DNA from: CAYXXN01 sp964469055
Lineage (GTDB): Bacteria; Acidobacteriota; Thermoanaerobaculia; Multivoradales; JAHEKO01
Reading direction: 5' to 3'
Assembly (NCBI GenBank): GCA_964469055.1
Contig: CAYXXN010000051.1
Location: 1 to 16,660, forward strand
DNA: 16,660 nt
Part shown: in pieces, positions 7,390 to 15,306 of the stretch
Layout: each line of letters begins with the position of its first letter
Numbering within the stretch: position 1 is the first letter of the stretch
Notes under the pieces: generated by a model
Databases searched by the model: none
What the model was told of the DNA's origin: nothing
Seen by the model: the letters and a program-made list of their open reading frames with translations, nothing else
Translations under genes and position numbers: made by a program

Positions 7390-7408
7390 CGCTTCCAAGC
7401 CGGGATCC

Positions 7409-9361
7409 ATGCGGCGAACGGCCCTCTGGCTCGCCTGGCTCACCTGGGTCGCGGCCGCCCTCGAGATCGCGAGCCTCGTCGGCCTGAGGATCGTCGAGGA
7501 TCGCTGGAGGATGCCGTCGTCGCTCTCCGCCGAGCGGCTCGCCGTCGGGGTCGAGGAGCAAGTCGGCGAGGAAGCGGAGGCGGCGCCCGCCGAGCCCCCC
7601 TACCGGATGCCGTGGACGCTCGGGGGTCTGCGCGAGGTTCTCCACCCCTACGTCGGCTTCGTGCGCGAGGTGCCGCCCGGCGATGTGCACGCGGCGCACG
7701 ATCCCCTCCGCGCCTTGGGCTTCCACTTCGACCGCAGCCCGATTCCGCATCCGGCGGGGGCGGAGGACTTCGTCGTCCTCGTCTGCGGCGGATCGGTGGC
7801 CCAGGCCTTCGAGGAGCTCGGCGGCGCCGCGGCCCTCCTCGACCGGCTCGCGACGCTGCCCGGCGCGGCGGGCAAGCGGGTCCACGTCGGCAGCGTCGCG
7901 ATGGGGGGCTTCAAGCAGCCGCAGCAGCTCCTGGCCGTCACCTATCTCCTCTCGCTCGGCTTCCGCTTCGACCTCGTCGTCAATCTCGACGGCTTCAACG
8001 AGGCGACGCTGGGGCCGTCGGAGAACGTGCCGCGCCACGTCGCCTCCTTCTTTCCCAGGCTCTGGGGACTGCGCGTCGAGGACACTCCGGATCGCCGGCG
8101 CCAATCGATGATGGGAGAGACTCGCTACCTGCGCGAGCGGCGATCGCGCTGGGCGAGGGCCTTCGATCGTCCTCCGCTGCGGTGGAGCGCCACGGCAGGT
8201 CTCCTCTGGCGGCTCGGGGACCGCCGTCTGGCCGGGAGGATCGCCGCGCTCGAGCGGGCGATCGTCGAGGAAGCGCCGGGGACCCAGAGCTGGGCGATCG
8301 CCCCGCCGCTCCCGGCGGGCGGACGCGAGCAGCTCGTCGCAGAGGTCGTCGCCGTGTGGCGAGAGAGCAGCCTGCAGCTCTCGCGACTGGCGCGAGCCAA
8401 CGGCGCCCGCTACTTCCATTTCCTGCAACCGAACCAGTACCTCGCGAACTCGAAACCGATGGGCGATGGCGAGCGGGCGATCGCCGTCCACGAGCGCTCG
8501 CCGTCGCAGCGCTGGGTCGGTCGCGTCTATCCCAAGATGATCGCGGCCGGGCCCGACCTGCGCGCCGCCGGTGTGGCCTTCTTCGACATGACGCAGGTCT
8601 TCGCCCATGTCGCCGAGCCCTTGTACACCGACAACTGTTGCCACTTCAGTCCGGACGGCTACCGCATCCTCGGCACGGCCATGGCCGAGGCCATCGCCGG
8701 CGACTGGGACCGACCGGGCGAGCCGGCCCCGGGGAACGTCGGCGCCAGGGAGCGGGCGCCTGCGTCAAGAGCGCAACAGCGGAATCCTTCCCCCACTCCA
8801 ACCCGGGAAGAGCGCCCGGTCGTCGGTGATTCCCAAGTGCTTACCGGCCACCTCAGAGAAGACGGCCCGGAAGTCCGTCGTCACCGGCAGGTCGCGGCCC
8901 TCGTAGAGGGCGTCGGGATCGAGGCTGGCGAGCGTGCCGTGCACCTTCCCTCCGTCCACGGCGGGCCCGACGACGAACAGGCACGAGGCGTGGCCGTGGT
9001 CGGTGCCGCCGGAGCCGTTCTCGGCCACCGTGCGCCCGAACTCGGTCATGGTGAGGAGGGTCACGTCGTCGCGATGCGGCCCCAAGTCTTGCCAGAAAGC
9101 GGCGATGCCGCGCGCCAGCTCGCCGGAGCGCTGGGCGAAGCTGCCGGCGGCGCTCCCCTGCAGCACGTGGGTGTCCCAGCCACCCGTCTCCGCGAAGGCG
9201 ACCTCCAGACCCACCCCGGCCCTGATCAAGAGCGCGATCTGGCGCAGACTCCGGCCGAGCGGCGTCGGTGGATAGTCGGCGGCCGACCGCTCGAGGCCGG
9301 ACGCCCGCACCCGCTCGAGCAGCGCCATCGCCTCGAAGCTCTCGCTGGCGGCGCCCCGTAG
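7409..9361 (+). CDS. Membrane-anchored SGNH/GDSL-type hydrolase; no stop after the domain, runs antisense into the DUF1501 gene
   Basis: Start ATG 7409 (GGGA at 7402-7405) opens with a single N-terminal membrane segment (RRTALWLAWLTWVAAALEIAS), so the rest is probably periplasmic. ATG 7343 is an alternative start. The SGNH fold is indicated by a block I-like FVVLVCGGSVAQAF (Ser ~129), by LVVNLDGFNEATLG (block III-like, with Asn), and by the C-terminal DNCCHFSPDGYRIL, where Asp ~408 and His ~412 would complete the triad with one extra residue between them. Such proteins are esterases, or act with O-acetylation systems, often on cell-surface glycans; the substrate here is unknown. The domain ends near base 8715 (~435 residues). 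After that the frame stays open to TGA 9359-9361, giving 650 residues. The last ~200 are low-complexity charged residues read from the antisense of the DUF1501 gene. The true end is uncertain: stop loss or a sequence error is likely. Other-frame stops lie at 8827-8829 and 8904-8906. Confidence 0.75.
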   Translation: MRRTALWLAWLTWVAAALEIASLVGLRIVEDRWRMPSSLSAERLAVGVEEQVGEEAEAAPAEPPYRMPWTLGGLREVLHPYVGFVREVPPGDVHAAHDPLRALGFHFDRSPIPHPAGAEDFVVLVCGGSVAQAFEELGGAAALLDRLATLPGAAGKRVHVGSVAMGGFKQPQQLLAVTYLLSLGFRFDLVVNLDGFNEATLGPSENVPRHVASFFPRLWGLRVEDTPDRRRQSMMGETRYLRERRSRWARAFDRPPLRWSATAGLLWRLGDRRLAGRIAALERAIVEEAPGTQSWAIAPPLPAGGREQLVAEVVAVWRESSLQLSRLARANGARYFHFLQPNQYLANSKPMGDGERAIAVHERSPSQRWVGRVYPKMIAAGPDLRAAGVAFFDMTQVFAHVAEPLYTDNCCHFSPDGYRILGTAMAEAIAGDWDRPGEPAPGNVGARERAPASRAQQRNPSPTPTREERPVVGDSQVLTGHLREDGPEVRRHRQVAALVEGVGIEAGERAVHLPSVHGGPDDEQARGVAVVGAAGAVLGHRAPELGHGEEGHVVAMRPQVLPESGDAARQLAGALGEAAGGAPLQHVGVPATRLREGDLQTHPGPDQERDLAQTPAERRRWIVGGRPLEAGRPHPLEQRHRLEALAGGAP

Positions 9362-10018
9362 CAGCTCCTCCGAGGTCTGCCGGTAGAGCGCCTCGAAACC
9401 GTGAGCGGCCGCCGCCTGCCCCCCGGGGAGCGCCAGGTCGGCGAGGTTGGCGACCGCCAAGGCCGGCTCGGGGCCGTAGAGCGAGCGCGGCATGGCGCGG
9501 GTCAGGGCGACGGCGCGCAGCGGCGAAGCCTCGTGCCCGAGCTCGCCGCAGACGCGATTGAGCCAGCCGCTGCCGGTCGAGCGCACGCCCGGGGTCGCCG
9601 TCTCCATGTAGTCCTGGGCGTCGAAATGCGAGCGGGTGGCGTCGGGTGAGCCCACGCCGTGGACGACGGCGAGGCGGCCCTCGCGCCACAGCGGCAGGAG
9701 AGGCGCCAGCGCCGGGTGCAGCCCCCAGCCCACCCCCAGGTCGAGCAGCCGCTCGTCGCCGGCGCTCCCCGCCGCCGAGAGCGCCAACCGGGGCCGCAGC
9801 CTTTCGAGCCAGCGCTCCTCGCCGAGCGGGGAGACGGCAGCCAGGGCGTCCATGGCGCCGCGCTGGAAGATCGCCACCAGCACCCGCCGCCGGCCGGGCA
9901 CGGCGGCCGGGGTCGCGGCGAGCGCCGCCCGCGCCAGGAAGGCCGGGCCGCCCGCCGTGACACCGATCGAGAACAACGCGATGCCGCCGCCTTTCAAGAA
10001 CCCGCGTCGAGTCTGCAC
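8765..10018 (-). CDS. DUF1501 family protein, Tat-exported
   Basis: 417 residues from GTG 10018, with AGAGAGG about 8 bases upstream. The Tat signal is clear: TRRGFLKGGGIALFSIGV, with cleavage after the Ala-rich ARAALAA region. Family signatures appear in order: FQRGAMDAL (~51-59, the usual 'RGG.DGL' region), HFDAQDYMET (~131-140), GGWDTH (279-284), TEFGRTVAENGSGGTDHGHA (325-344), and YEGRDLPVTTDFRAVFSEV (372-390) near the C terminus. DUF1501 proteins are predicted to adopt an alkaline-phosphatase/sulfatase-like fold, and their substrate is not established. The gene follows the DUF1800 gene by 24 bases on the same strand, the usual pairing, so the two products probably act together. Its 3' end overlaps the open frame of the convergent SGNH gene. 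Confidence 0.92.
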   Translation of the reverse strand: MQTRRGFLKGGGIALFSIGVTAGGPAFLARAALAATPAAVPGRRRVLVAIFQRGAMDALAAVSPLGEERWLERLRPRLALSAAGSAGDERLLDLGVGWGLHPALAPLLPLWREGRLAVVHGVGSPDATRSHFDAQDYMETATPGVRSTGSGWLNRVCGELGHEASPLRAVALTRAMPRSLYGPEPALAVANLADLALPGGQAAAAHGFEALYRQTSEELLRGAASESFEAMALLERVRASGLERSAADYPPTPLGRSLRQIALLIRAGVGLEVAFAETGGWDTHVLQGSAAGSFAQRSGELARGIAAFWQDLGPHRDDVTLLTMTEFGRTVAENGSGGTDHGHASCLFVVGPAVDGGKVHGTLASLDPDALYEGRDLPVTTDFRAVFSEVAGKHLGITDDRALFPGWSGGRIPLLRS

Positions 10019-10042
10019 GTGGTCGCCTCTCTTTCGGTGGCC

Positions 10043-11866
10043 TCAGCGCTTCTGGAACTCGGGCGAGCCCAGGATCACGCCCACGACCTGCTCGAGGGCC
10101 GAGGGAGGCGGTTGCCGTACCTGACGCCGGCGCCGCTGGCTGGCCGGGTCACCGACCCCGAGCCATTCGTCCAAGTCCTCCGCCGCCAGCCAGTCGACCG
10201 CCCCCTCGGACGGCGCCGCCGCGGCGACCCGCTCGGCGAGCTCGGGCGCCTCGACCATCGGTGCCAGCAGCGCCCGGGTCTCCGCGAGGTCGCGCTCCGG
10301 CAGCAGCAGCGGCAGGTAGGCCGCGAGCGCCGCCGCCCGCGACTCGGGCTCGGGCCCCTCGACGAGGGCGGCGACCTCGAGGGCCACGCCTTCGATCCGC
10401 CCCGCCGCCAGCTCCAGGGCGAAGTTCATGCGGTTCAAGAGCGCCCCGGCGCTCACCCAGCCATCGCCCACCTCCGGGAACCCGGTCGGCGCCGGCGCGG
10501 CGTAGAGCGGCTGCCCCATGCGCTCGACCCACTCGACGACGCCGCGCGGGCTGACGGGCTCGGCCGCGAGGGCGCGCAGCGCCGAGACGGCGAGCTCGAA
10601 GGGTGACTTGATCTTGATGGCACGGGCCGCCGGGTCCCAGAACTCCGGGGCGGCGAGGAGAGTCCGCATCACCGCGCCGAGGTCGCCGCCGCTGGCTCGG
10701 AAGCTCGCCGCCAGGCGCGCCACCAGGGCCGGCGGCGGGTCATCGTCGACGAAGCGCACGGCGAGCTTTTGGGCGAGATGCTCCGCCGTCGCGGGATGGC
10801 CGGCCAGCAGGTCGAGCACCTGCTCGCCGTCCTCCACCCCGCGACCGGCCGGCAGCTCGACGCCCAGGACCCGCTTGGCCGCCGCGTCATGGGCGTCGGC
10901 GCGGAAGACGAAGGCCTCCTCGAAGACGAACCCGAGATCGGCGTCGCGGGCGCGGCGGATCCGCGCCGCCGCCTCCTCGCGGTCGAGGCCGGGGGGAACG
11001 GTCGTCCAGCCGGTGAAGGCGCGCGCCACCTCGACGACATCCTCCTGGGAGTAGCCACCGTCGACTCCCAGGGTGTGGAGCTCGAGGAGCTCGCGGGCGT
11101 AGTTCTCGTTCAAGCCCCGCGGGCGCTGCGGACGCACGGCCCCGCGCTGCCGCGCCCGGCGGCGCTCCCACTCGGCGCCGCGCGCCGCCACCGCCCAGTC
11201 GAGGGTCGTCAGGTCCCCCTCGCCCGCCGTCGACTGCGCGTTGTCGAGGTAGAAGAGCATCGCCGGGTGCCTGGCCGTGGCGCCGAGCAGGGCGCGGAAG
11301 TCGCCCAGCACGTGGGGGCGGATGGCGTCGCGCTCGTAGGCCAGGAGGTAGGGCCGCGCCAGCGTGTCGGTCGCCGCCACGTTGAAGTGGTTGAACCAGA
11401 AGTCGGTCAGGACCTCGGCGAGCTGGTTCTCGGCGTAGACGGCGCGCAGCGTCTTCTGCGCGGTGAGCTCGGCGGTGAGCTCGCGCTGCGAGCGGTAGCC
11501 GCGCGCCCGAGCGAAGGCGAGCAGCTCCGCGCGCAGCGCCTCGCGTCGCACCGGGTCGTCGAGGGCCGCGCGGTCGAGGTCGCGCGGGAAGACCCCGGCG
11601 TCCATCGCCTCCTGGACGACAGAGCCGAGCGGTGGGAAGCGCCGCGGATACTCCTCGACCGCGAGGTCGAGGGCGCGCAGGCCGGCGAGGCGGGGGCCGA
11701 GATCGTCTTCCGGCGCGCGGCGCCCGAGCTGCGTCTCCACCCAGGCGTCGAGCCCCGCCGCCACGACGCGCTCCACCTCCCCCGGCCGCGGCCCGAAAGT
11801 CAGCCGGTCGAGCAGGTGGGCAGCCGCCCGCCGCTCGTTCCAACCCGCTCGGCGCCAGGCCTCCAT
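10043..11866 (-). CDS. DUF1800 family protein
   Basis: 607 residues from ATG 11866, with TTAGGAG placed immediately upstream. Family signatures: HLLDRLTFGPRPGEVERV near the N terminus (17-34), DFWFNHFNV (155-163), YERDAIRPHVLGDFRALL (177-194), MLFYLDNAQS (203-212), and the long conserved block beginning NENYARELLELHTLGV and ending in VARAFTGWT (253-288). The C-terminal third contains AVRFVDDDPPPALVARL, the FRASGGDLGAVMRTLLAAPEF block and KIKSPFELAVSALRAL, all usual for the family. No N-terminal signal peptide is seen, unlike many members, so export may depend on the Tat-bearing DUF1501 partner (inference). A hydrolytic or surface-assembly role has been suggested for such pairs but is not established. 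Confidence 0.92.
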   Translation of the reverse strand: MEAWRRAGWNERRAAAHLLDRLTFGPRPGEVERVVAAGLDAWVETQLGRRAPEDDLGPRLAGLRALDLAVEEYPRRFPPLGSVVQEAMDAGVFPRDLDRAALDDPVRREALRAELLAFARARGYRSQRELTAELTAQKTLRAVYAENQLAEVLTDFWFNHFNVAATDTLARPYLLAYERDAIRPHVLGDFRALLGATARHPAMLFYLDNAQSTAGEGDLTTLDWAVAARGAEWERRRARQRGAVRPQRPRGLNENYARELLELHTLGVDGGYSQEDVVEVARAFTGWTTVPPGLDREEAAARIRRARDADLGFVFEEAFVFRADAHDAAAKRVLGVELPAGRGVEDGEQVLDLLAGHPATAEHLAQKLAVRFVDDDPPPALVARLAASFRASGGDLGAVMRTLLAAPEFWDPAARAIKIKSPFELAVSALRALAAEPVSPRGVVEWVERMGQPLYAAPAPTGFPEVGDGWVSAGALLNRMNFALELAAGRIEGVALEVAALVEGPEPESRAAALAAYLPLLLPERDLAETRALLAPMVEAPELAERVAAAAPSEGAVDWLAAEDLDEWLGVGDPASQRRRRQVRQPPPSALEQVVGVILGSPEFQKR

Positions 11867-11930
11867 GGCTCCTAATCTATAGAGGCGTCGCGGCGGCGGG
11901 TTGTTGCTAGCGCCTCGCCGAGGGTCGCGC

Positions 11931-13499
11931 TCAGTCGAGGTAACCCAAGGCCTCGAGCTCGCGCATCAGCTCCTCGTCGACCCCGGAAGTCGGGGCCTCA
12001 CCGGGCTCGCGGGTGCCGTAGGAGGGGACGGAGCGGAGCGGATGCGCGGCGCGGAAACGCTCGGTGAAGAGCTCCCGGCGGGCCTGGCCCGTGAAGTCCT
12101 CGGCCACCGGTAGACCCAGGCCGTAGAGAAGGGTGGGCGCCAGGTCGTGGATCGAGATGCCGGCCAGCGACGCCCCCGGCTCGACGTCCGGCCCGGCGGC
12201 GATGAAGATCCCCGCCGTGTGCGGGCCATGGGTGCCGGAGATGCGCGAGATGCCGCCGACGATGTCGCTCCACACCTCGTCCCCGCGGCGCAGCTCCGGC
12301 GTCGGAGCGCGCAGCGAGACGACGACCATGAAGTCGGCGCCCTCCGCCGCCTCCTCCGCCGTGGCGTCGCGCACGCCGAAGGCCGAGGTGCCGTTGCCGT
12401 AGGTCACGCCGGCGAGGTCGACCTCGAAGCGGCGTCGCAGCTCGGCGCGCGCCGCCGACCCTACTCGGCCGCCTGGCTCCCGGCCGGCCAGGGCGAAGCG
12501 CACCTTGCGCAGCGGCCGAAAATGCTGCGCGCCGTAGGTATAGAGGTCGGTGCCGGACCAGTCGATGCCGTCGCCGCCGCGCCGCTGATACCCCAGGCGC
12601 TCGAGGACGCGGTCGAGGTCGAGCTGCACGCCGACCTTCTCCGGCCGCTGGGCGTGGAAGCCGTGGTCGGAGACGACGAGCACGTTGCGCTCGGCCCCGG
12701 CGGCCGCGACGAGCCGCCCGATGGCGGCGTCGGTCGCCTCGTAGACGGCGACGAGCTCGGCCCGGCCCTGCTCGACCTCGGCCTCCGGCGCCGGCGGGAA
12801 GAGCTCCGGTCGCCAGGCTCGCCACCGGCGATGGCTGACGAGGTCGACGCCGCGCAGGTAGGCGAGGACGAGGTCGAAGTCGCCCGCCGCCAGGCGCTCG
12901 GCGGCGAGCGCCAGCGGCGCGTCGCGCTCGCGCACCGGGGCGGGGAAGGCGGCATCGGTGGCGAGGGCCTCGGAGCGCCAGGCGCTCCAAGTGGGTCCGA
13001 AGTCGATGGGCGAGACCTCGTCCGCCACCCCGAGCCCGGCGCGGTCGGAGACGACGACCCCGGCGATCGGCTCCGCCGGCCAGCTCGCCCACCAGCCGAC
13101 GACCGCCGTTCGCCGGCCGGCCGCGTCCAGCATGTTCCAGAGGGCCGGCGCCCTCCGCAGCCGCGAGGAGACCGGCACGTCGCCTCCCGCCGTGGGCACG
13201 ACGAACTCGGTGATGCCGTGGACCTCGGGGCGGACCCCGGTGGCGATCGTCGTCCAGATGACCGGCGAGATGCCGTAGTCGGTGGCGAGGCCGCTGCGCG
13301 TGCCGCGCTCGGCGAGGGCCCGCAGGTGCGGCAGCTTGCCTTCCACCCACAGCGCCTCGATGACCTCCCACTCGGCGCCGTCGACTCCCATGACGGCCCA
13401 GCGCGGCCGCGCCGGCGGCGAAGCGGGGCCGACGCAAGCGAGACCCCCGGCGCCAGCCAGACCCAGCGCGACGAGCAGGAGCGAGGAAGTGAGGCGCAC
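11931..13499 (-). CDS. Type I phosphodiesterase / nucleotide pyrophosphatase family protein (alkaline phosphatase superfamily), probable lipoprotein
   Basis: 522 residues. I choose GTG 13499, with AGGA about 10 bases upstream. The frame stays open further upstream, but that part is Arg-rich antisense of the MscS gene. The N terminus is a signal sequence (RLTSSLLLVALGLAGAGG) ending in LAC (Cys22), a plausible but non-ideal lipobox. Metal-site motifs of the superfamily: GVDGAEWEV (Asp40), SPVIWTTIATG with nucleophile Thr83 or Thr84, LAYLRGVDLVSHRRW, VLVVSDHGFH, and GTHGPHTAGIFIAAGPD near the C terminus. Family members cleave phosphodiester or pyrophosphate bonds, or transfer phospho-groups, with two Zn ions. 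The substrate is not predictable here. It is placed 23 bases after the MscS gene and 64 bases before the DUF1800 gene. Confidence 0.9.
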   Translation of the reverse strand: MRLTSSLLLVALGLAGAGGLACVGPASPPARPRWAVMGVDGAEWEVIEALWVEGKLPHLRALAERGTRSGLATDYGISPVIWTTIATGVRPEVHGITEFVVPTAGGDVPVSSRLRRAPALWNMLDAAGRRTAVVGWWASWPAEPIAGVVVSDRAGLGVADEVSPIDFGPTWSAWRSEALATDAAFPAPVRERDAPLALAAERLAAGDFDLVLAYLRGVDLVSHRRWRAWRPELFPPAPEAEVEQGRAELVAVYEATDAAIGRLVAAAGAERNVLVVSDHGFHAQRPEKVGVQLDLDRVLERLGYQRRGGDGIDWSGTDLYTYGAQHFRPLRKVRFALAGREPGGRVGSAARAELRRRFEVDLAGVTYGNGTSAFGVRDATAEEAAEGADFMVVVSLRAPTPELRRGDEVWSDIVGGISRISGTHGPHTAGIFIAAGPDVEPGASLAGISIHDLAPTLLYGLGLPVAEDFTGQARRELFTERFRAAHPLRSVPSYGTREPGEAPTSGVDEELMRELEALGYLD

Positions 13500-13522
13500 G
13501 ACCCGTCCTGCGCCCCGGCTCC

Positions 13523-14407
13523 CTAGGCGGTGCTCGCGGGCTTCGGGCTCGCGACGACCAACGGCAGCGGACCGGCGAGGGCGATGCCGGCGTCCTCGAG
13601 CGCCCACCACATCGCCTCGCGCAACTGGGAGCCGTAGGAGCGCACCCGCCACGGGTCTTCGATGAAGACCGAGGCCTCCCACACCGGCCCGGTCGGCCCG
13701 AAGTCGGTGAACAACACGACGGGCTCGGCCTTGCGCGAGCGCCACTCGAGCCCCGCTGCCGTCGCCTCCAGCACCTCGCGCACGCGGTGCATGTCGGCGG
13801 TGGGATCGATCCCGACGGCGACCCGCACGCGCAGCAGCTCGTCGCTCAGCGTGTAGTTGATCACTCGGTTCTTGACCAGCTCGGAGTTGGGGATGATGAC
13901 GTCCTTGTCATCCAGGGTGGTGCCGATCGTCGCCCGCACACCGATGCGCCCGACCCGCACGACCTGGCCGTCGATCTCGAGGATGTCTCCCGTCGTGATC
14001 GACCGCTCGATCAAGAGCGTGATGCCGGCAGCGAGGTTCTCCCCCAGGTTCTGCATGGCGAAGCCCAGGGCGACGGCGAAGAGCGCACCGGCAGCGAACA
14101 GGGCGGAGAGGTTGACGCCCGCCGTGTTGAGACCGATGCCGATGCCCAGCCCCATGATCGTGTAGTGGATGAGGCGGCCGACGGCAGCCCCTGTGCCGGG
14201 ATCGGCCACCCCGCGGCGCGCGAATACCCGCCGCAAGCCGCGCCGCAGCAGCCACGAGATCCCGAACGCCGTGCAGACGACGAGCAGTAAGACGACCAAC
14301 GTCGAGACCGTGACCGGCGTGCCGCCGATGTCGAACAGGTGCAAGTCGAACAGGGCGTCGCGCAATGGCAGGGCGTCGAGGTTCACGGGGAGGATGCTAC
14401 TTCCCAA
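13523..14407 (-). CDS. MscS-family small-conductance mechanosensitive channel
   Basis: 294 residues from TTG 14407, 7 bases after the PIN toxin stop; GTG 14386 is an alternative start, and neither has a strong Shine-Dalgarno. It is an inner-membrane channel that opens under membrane tension during osmotic downshock. Membrane helices lie at ~32-54 and ~78-95, and the pore helix at ~99-130 has the Gly/Ala-packed signature AAGALFAVALGFAMQNLGEN. It is followed by the beta domain: GDILEIDGQVVRVGRIGVRA, then DDKDVIIPNSELVKN, strongly typical of MscS. The C-terminal alpha/beta cytoplasmic domain continues to ~275 (PVWEASVFIEDPW). Length is close to the E. coli MscS core (286 residues). Position between VapBC and the phosphodiesterase gene with short spacers allows co-transcription. 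Confidence 0.93.
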   Translation of the reverse strand: MGSSILPVNLDALPLRDALFDLHLFDIGGTPVTVSTLVVLLLVVCTAFGISWLLRRGLRRVFARRGVADPGTGAAVGRLIHYTIMGLGIGIGLNTAGVNLSALFAAGALFAVALGFAMQNLGENLAAGITLLIERSITTGDILEIDGQVVRVGRIGVRATIGTTLDDKDVIIPNSELVKNRVINYTLSDELLRVRVAVGIDPTADMHRVREVLEATAAGLEWRSRKAEPVVLFTDFGPTGPVWEASVFIEDPWRVRSYGSQLREAMWWALEDAGIALAGPLPLVVASPKPASTA

Positions 14408-14414
14408 CGCGGCA

Positions 14415-14843
14415 TCAGAGAACCACGAGGTGTGGCGCGCGGGCCGCGGCGACGGCGGCCGTGGGCACGGTGTCGTCGAAGGTCACGAAGCGGCCGCGGT
14501 TCGCGACGGCCAGGGCTAGAAGATAGGCATCGGTGACCTGACGCGGCCCGTGGATGCGAGTGCGATCCACGATCCGCTCGTCGAGGAGGCTCACCTCGCA
14601 GGCCCAGAAGGCGTGGTGCTTACCGCGCGTGGCGCGGGACAGCCGCGCCATGGCTTGAGCGGGCGGCACCGGGCTCGGGTAGCGGGGCTGGCTGATGACG
14701 CGAACGAAGCCGTTCTGGGTGATGGCGCAGGAGGCCCAGCCATGGCGGATCTCCGCCTCGAGCCAGGCCCGGGCCCGCCCGTGGTCCACGTGATCGGCGT
14801 CGAGCAGGGCCAGGAGCACGTTGATGTCGAGCAGTGCCCGCAT
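14415..14843 (-). CDS. vapC: PIN-domain toxin, VapC family
   Basis: 142 residues. The start ATG 14843 overlaps the antitoxin stop by one base (TGATG), with GGGAG just upstream; an in-frame GTG at 14846 is adjacent. VapC toxins are Mg-dependent ribonucleases that cut tRNA or rRNA when freed from the antitoxin. PIN acidic residues are visible: Asp6 in LLDINVLLAL, Asp105 in VTDAYLLALA, and Asp123/124 in FVTFDDT. The TQNGFVRVI motif (residues ~42-50) is typical of the family of VapC toxins with a TxNxxR signature. The overlap with the RHH gene and the size support a genuine two-gene module. The target RNA cannot be predicted. Confidence 0.92.
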   Translation of the reverse strand: MRALLDINVLLALLDADHVDHGRARAWLEAEIRHGWASCAITQNGFVRVISQPRYPSPVPPAQAMARLSRATRGKHHAFWACEVSLLDERIVDRTRIHGPRQVTDAYLLALAVANRGRFVTFDDTVPTAAVAAARAPHLVVL

Positions 14844-15085
14844 CACTCCCGCTCGTCTTCGCGCAACTCGTCGATGAGGGCGTTGGAGACCGCCGGCCCG
14901 CGACGCGGGAACGGGTCGAAGCCATAGCGACCCGCGCCGTCGGCGATCTCGCTGCCGCGAGGCCCGCCGGTCAGCGCCTCGCGGGCGAGGTCCGACAACA
15001 CCTCACCGGCACTCCGCCGCTCCCGTCGCGCGCGCTCCTTGACGGCATGGAGGACATCGTCCGCGACGTTCAGCGTGGTGCGCAT
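14843..15085 (-). CDS. vapB: Ribbon-helix-helix antitoxin, VapB-type
   Basis: 80 residues from ATG 15085. The N terminus MRTTLNVADDVLHAVKERA is a ribbon (TTLNV) followed by helices, as in CopG/RHH DNA-binding antitoxins. The C-terminal part, ending near PRRGPAVSNALIDELREDE, would wrap the toxin; a Gly/Phe/Pro-rich linker (GRYGFDPFPRRG) precedes the last helix. It is expected to neutralise the PIN toxin and repress its own promoter. Upstream there is no Shine-Dalgarno. A TAGCAT hexamer ends 7 bases before the ATG, so this mRNA too might be almost leaderless, but no -35 match is seen. GATG and CATC half-sites at 15092-15105 could be part of an operator (weak). Confidence 0.88.
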   Translation of the reverse strand: MRTTLNVADDVLHAVKERARRERRSAGEVLSDLAREALTGGPRGSEIADGAGRYGFDPFPRRGPAVSNALIDELREDERE

Positions 15086-15214
15086 GCATCGGATGCTAAC
15101 ACATCAAGGAGACTCGCGGACCCAGGAAGCACGCTAGCCGCCGCGCCACTCCCGGGCACGCCGCCAACGCCGCTCGAACGTCCGGCGATGCTACACTCCC
15201 GCGCTCCCAACGGT

Positions 15215-15290
<76 letters not shown>

Positions 15291-15306
15291 ATCCCTCCAG
15301 CGCCGG

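Noticed and set aside
7349..8644. Open frame on the minus strand opposite the SGNH gene
   Set aside because: The plus strand carries the SGNH motifs and membrane anchor; this product has no recognisable domain.
10769..11875. Open frame on the plus strand inside the DUF1800 gene
   Set aside because: It is antisense to strongly conserved DUF1800 motifs; composition is that of a shadow frame.
12147..13526. Open frame of about 459 codons opposite the phosphodiesterase
   Set aside because: The minus-strand protein has all superfamily metal-site motifs; the plus-strand product does not resemble a protein family.
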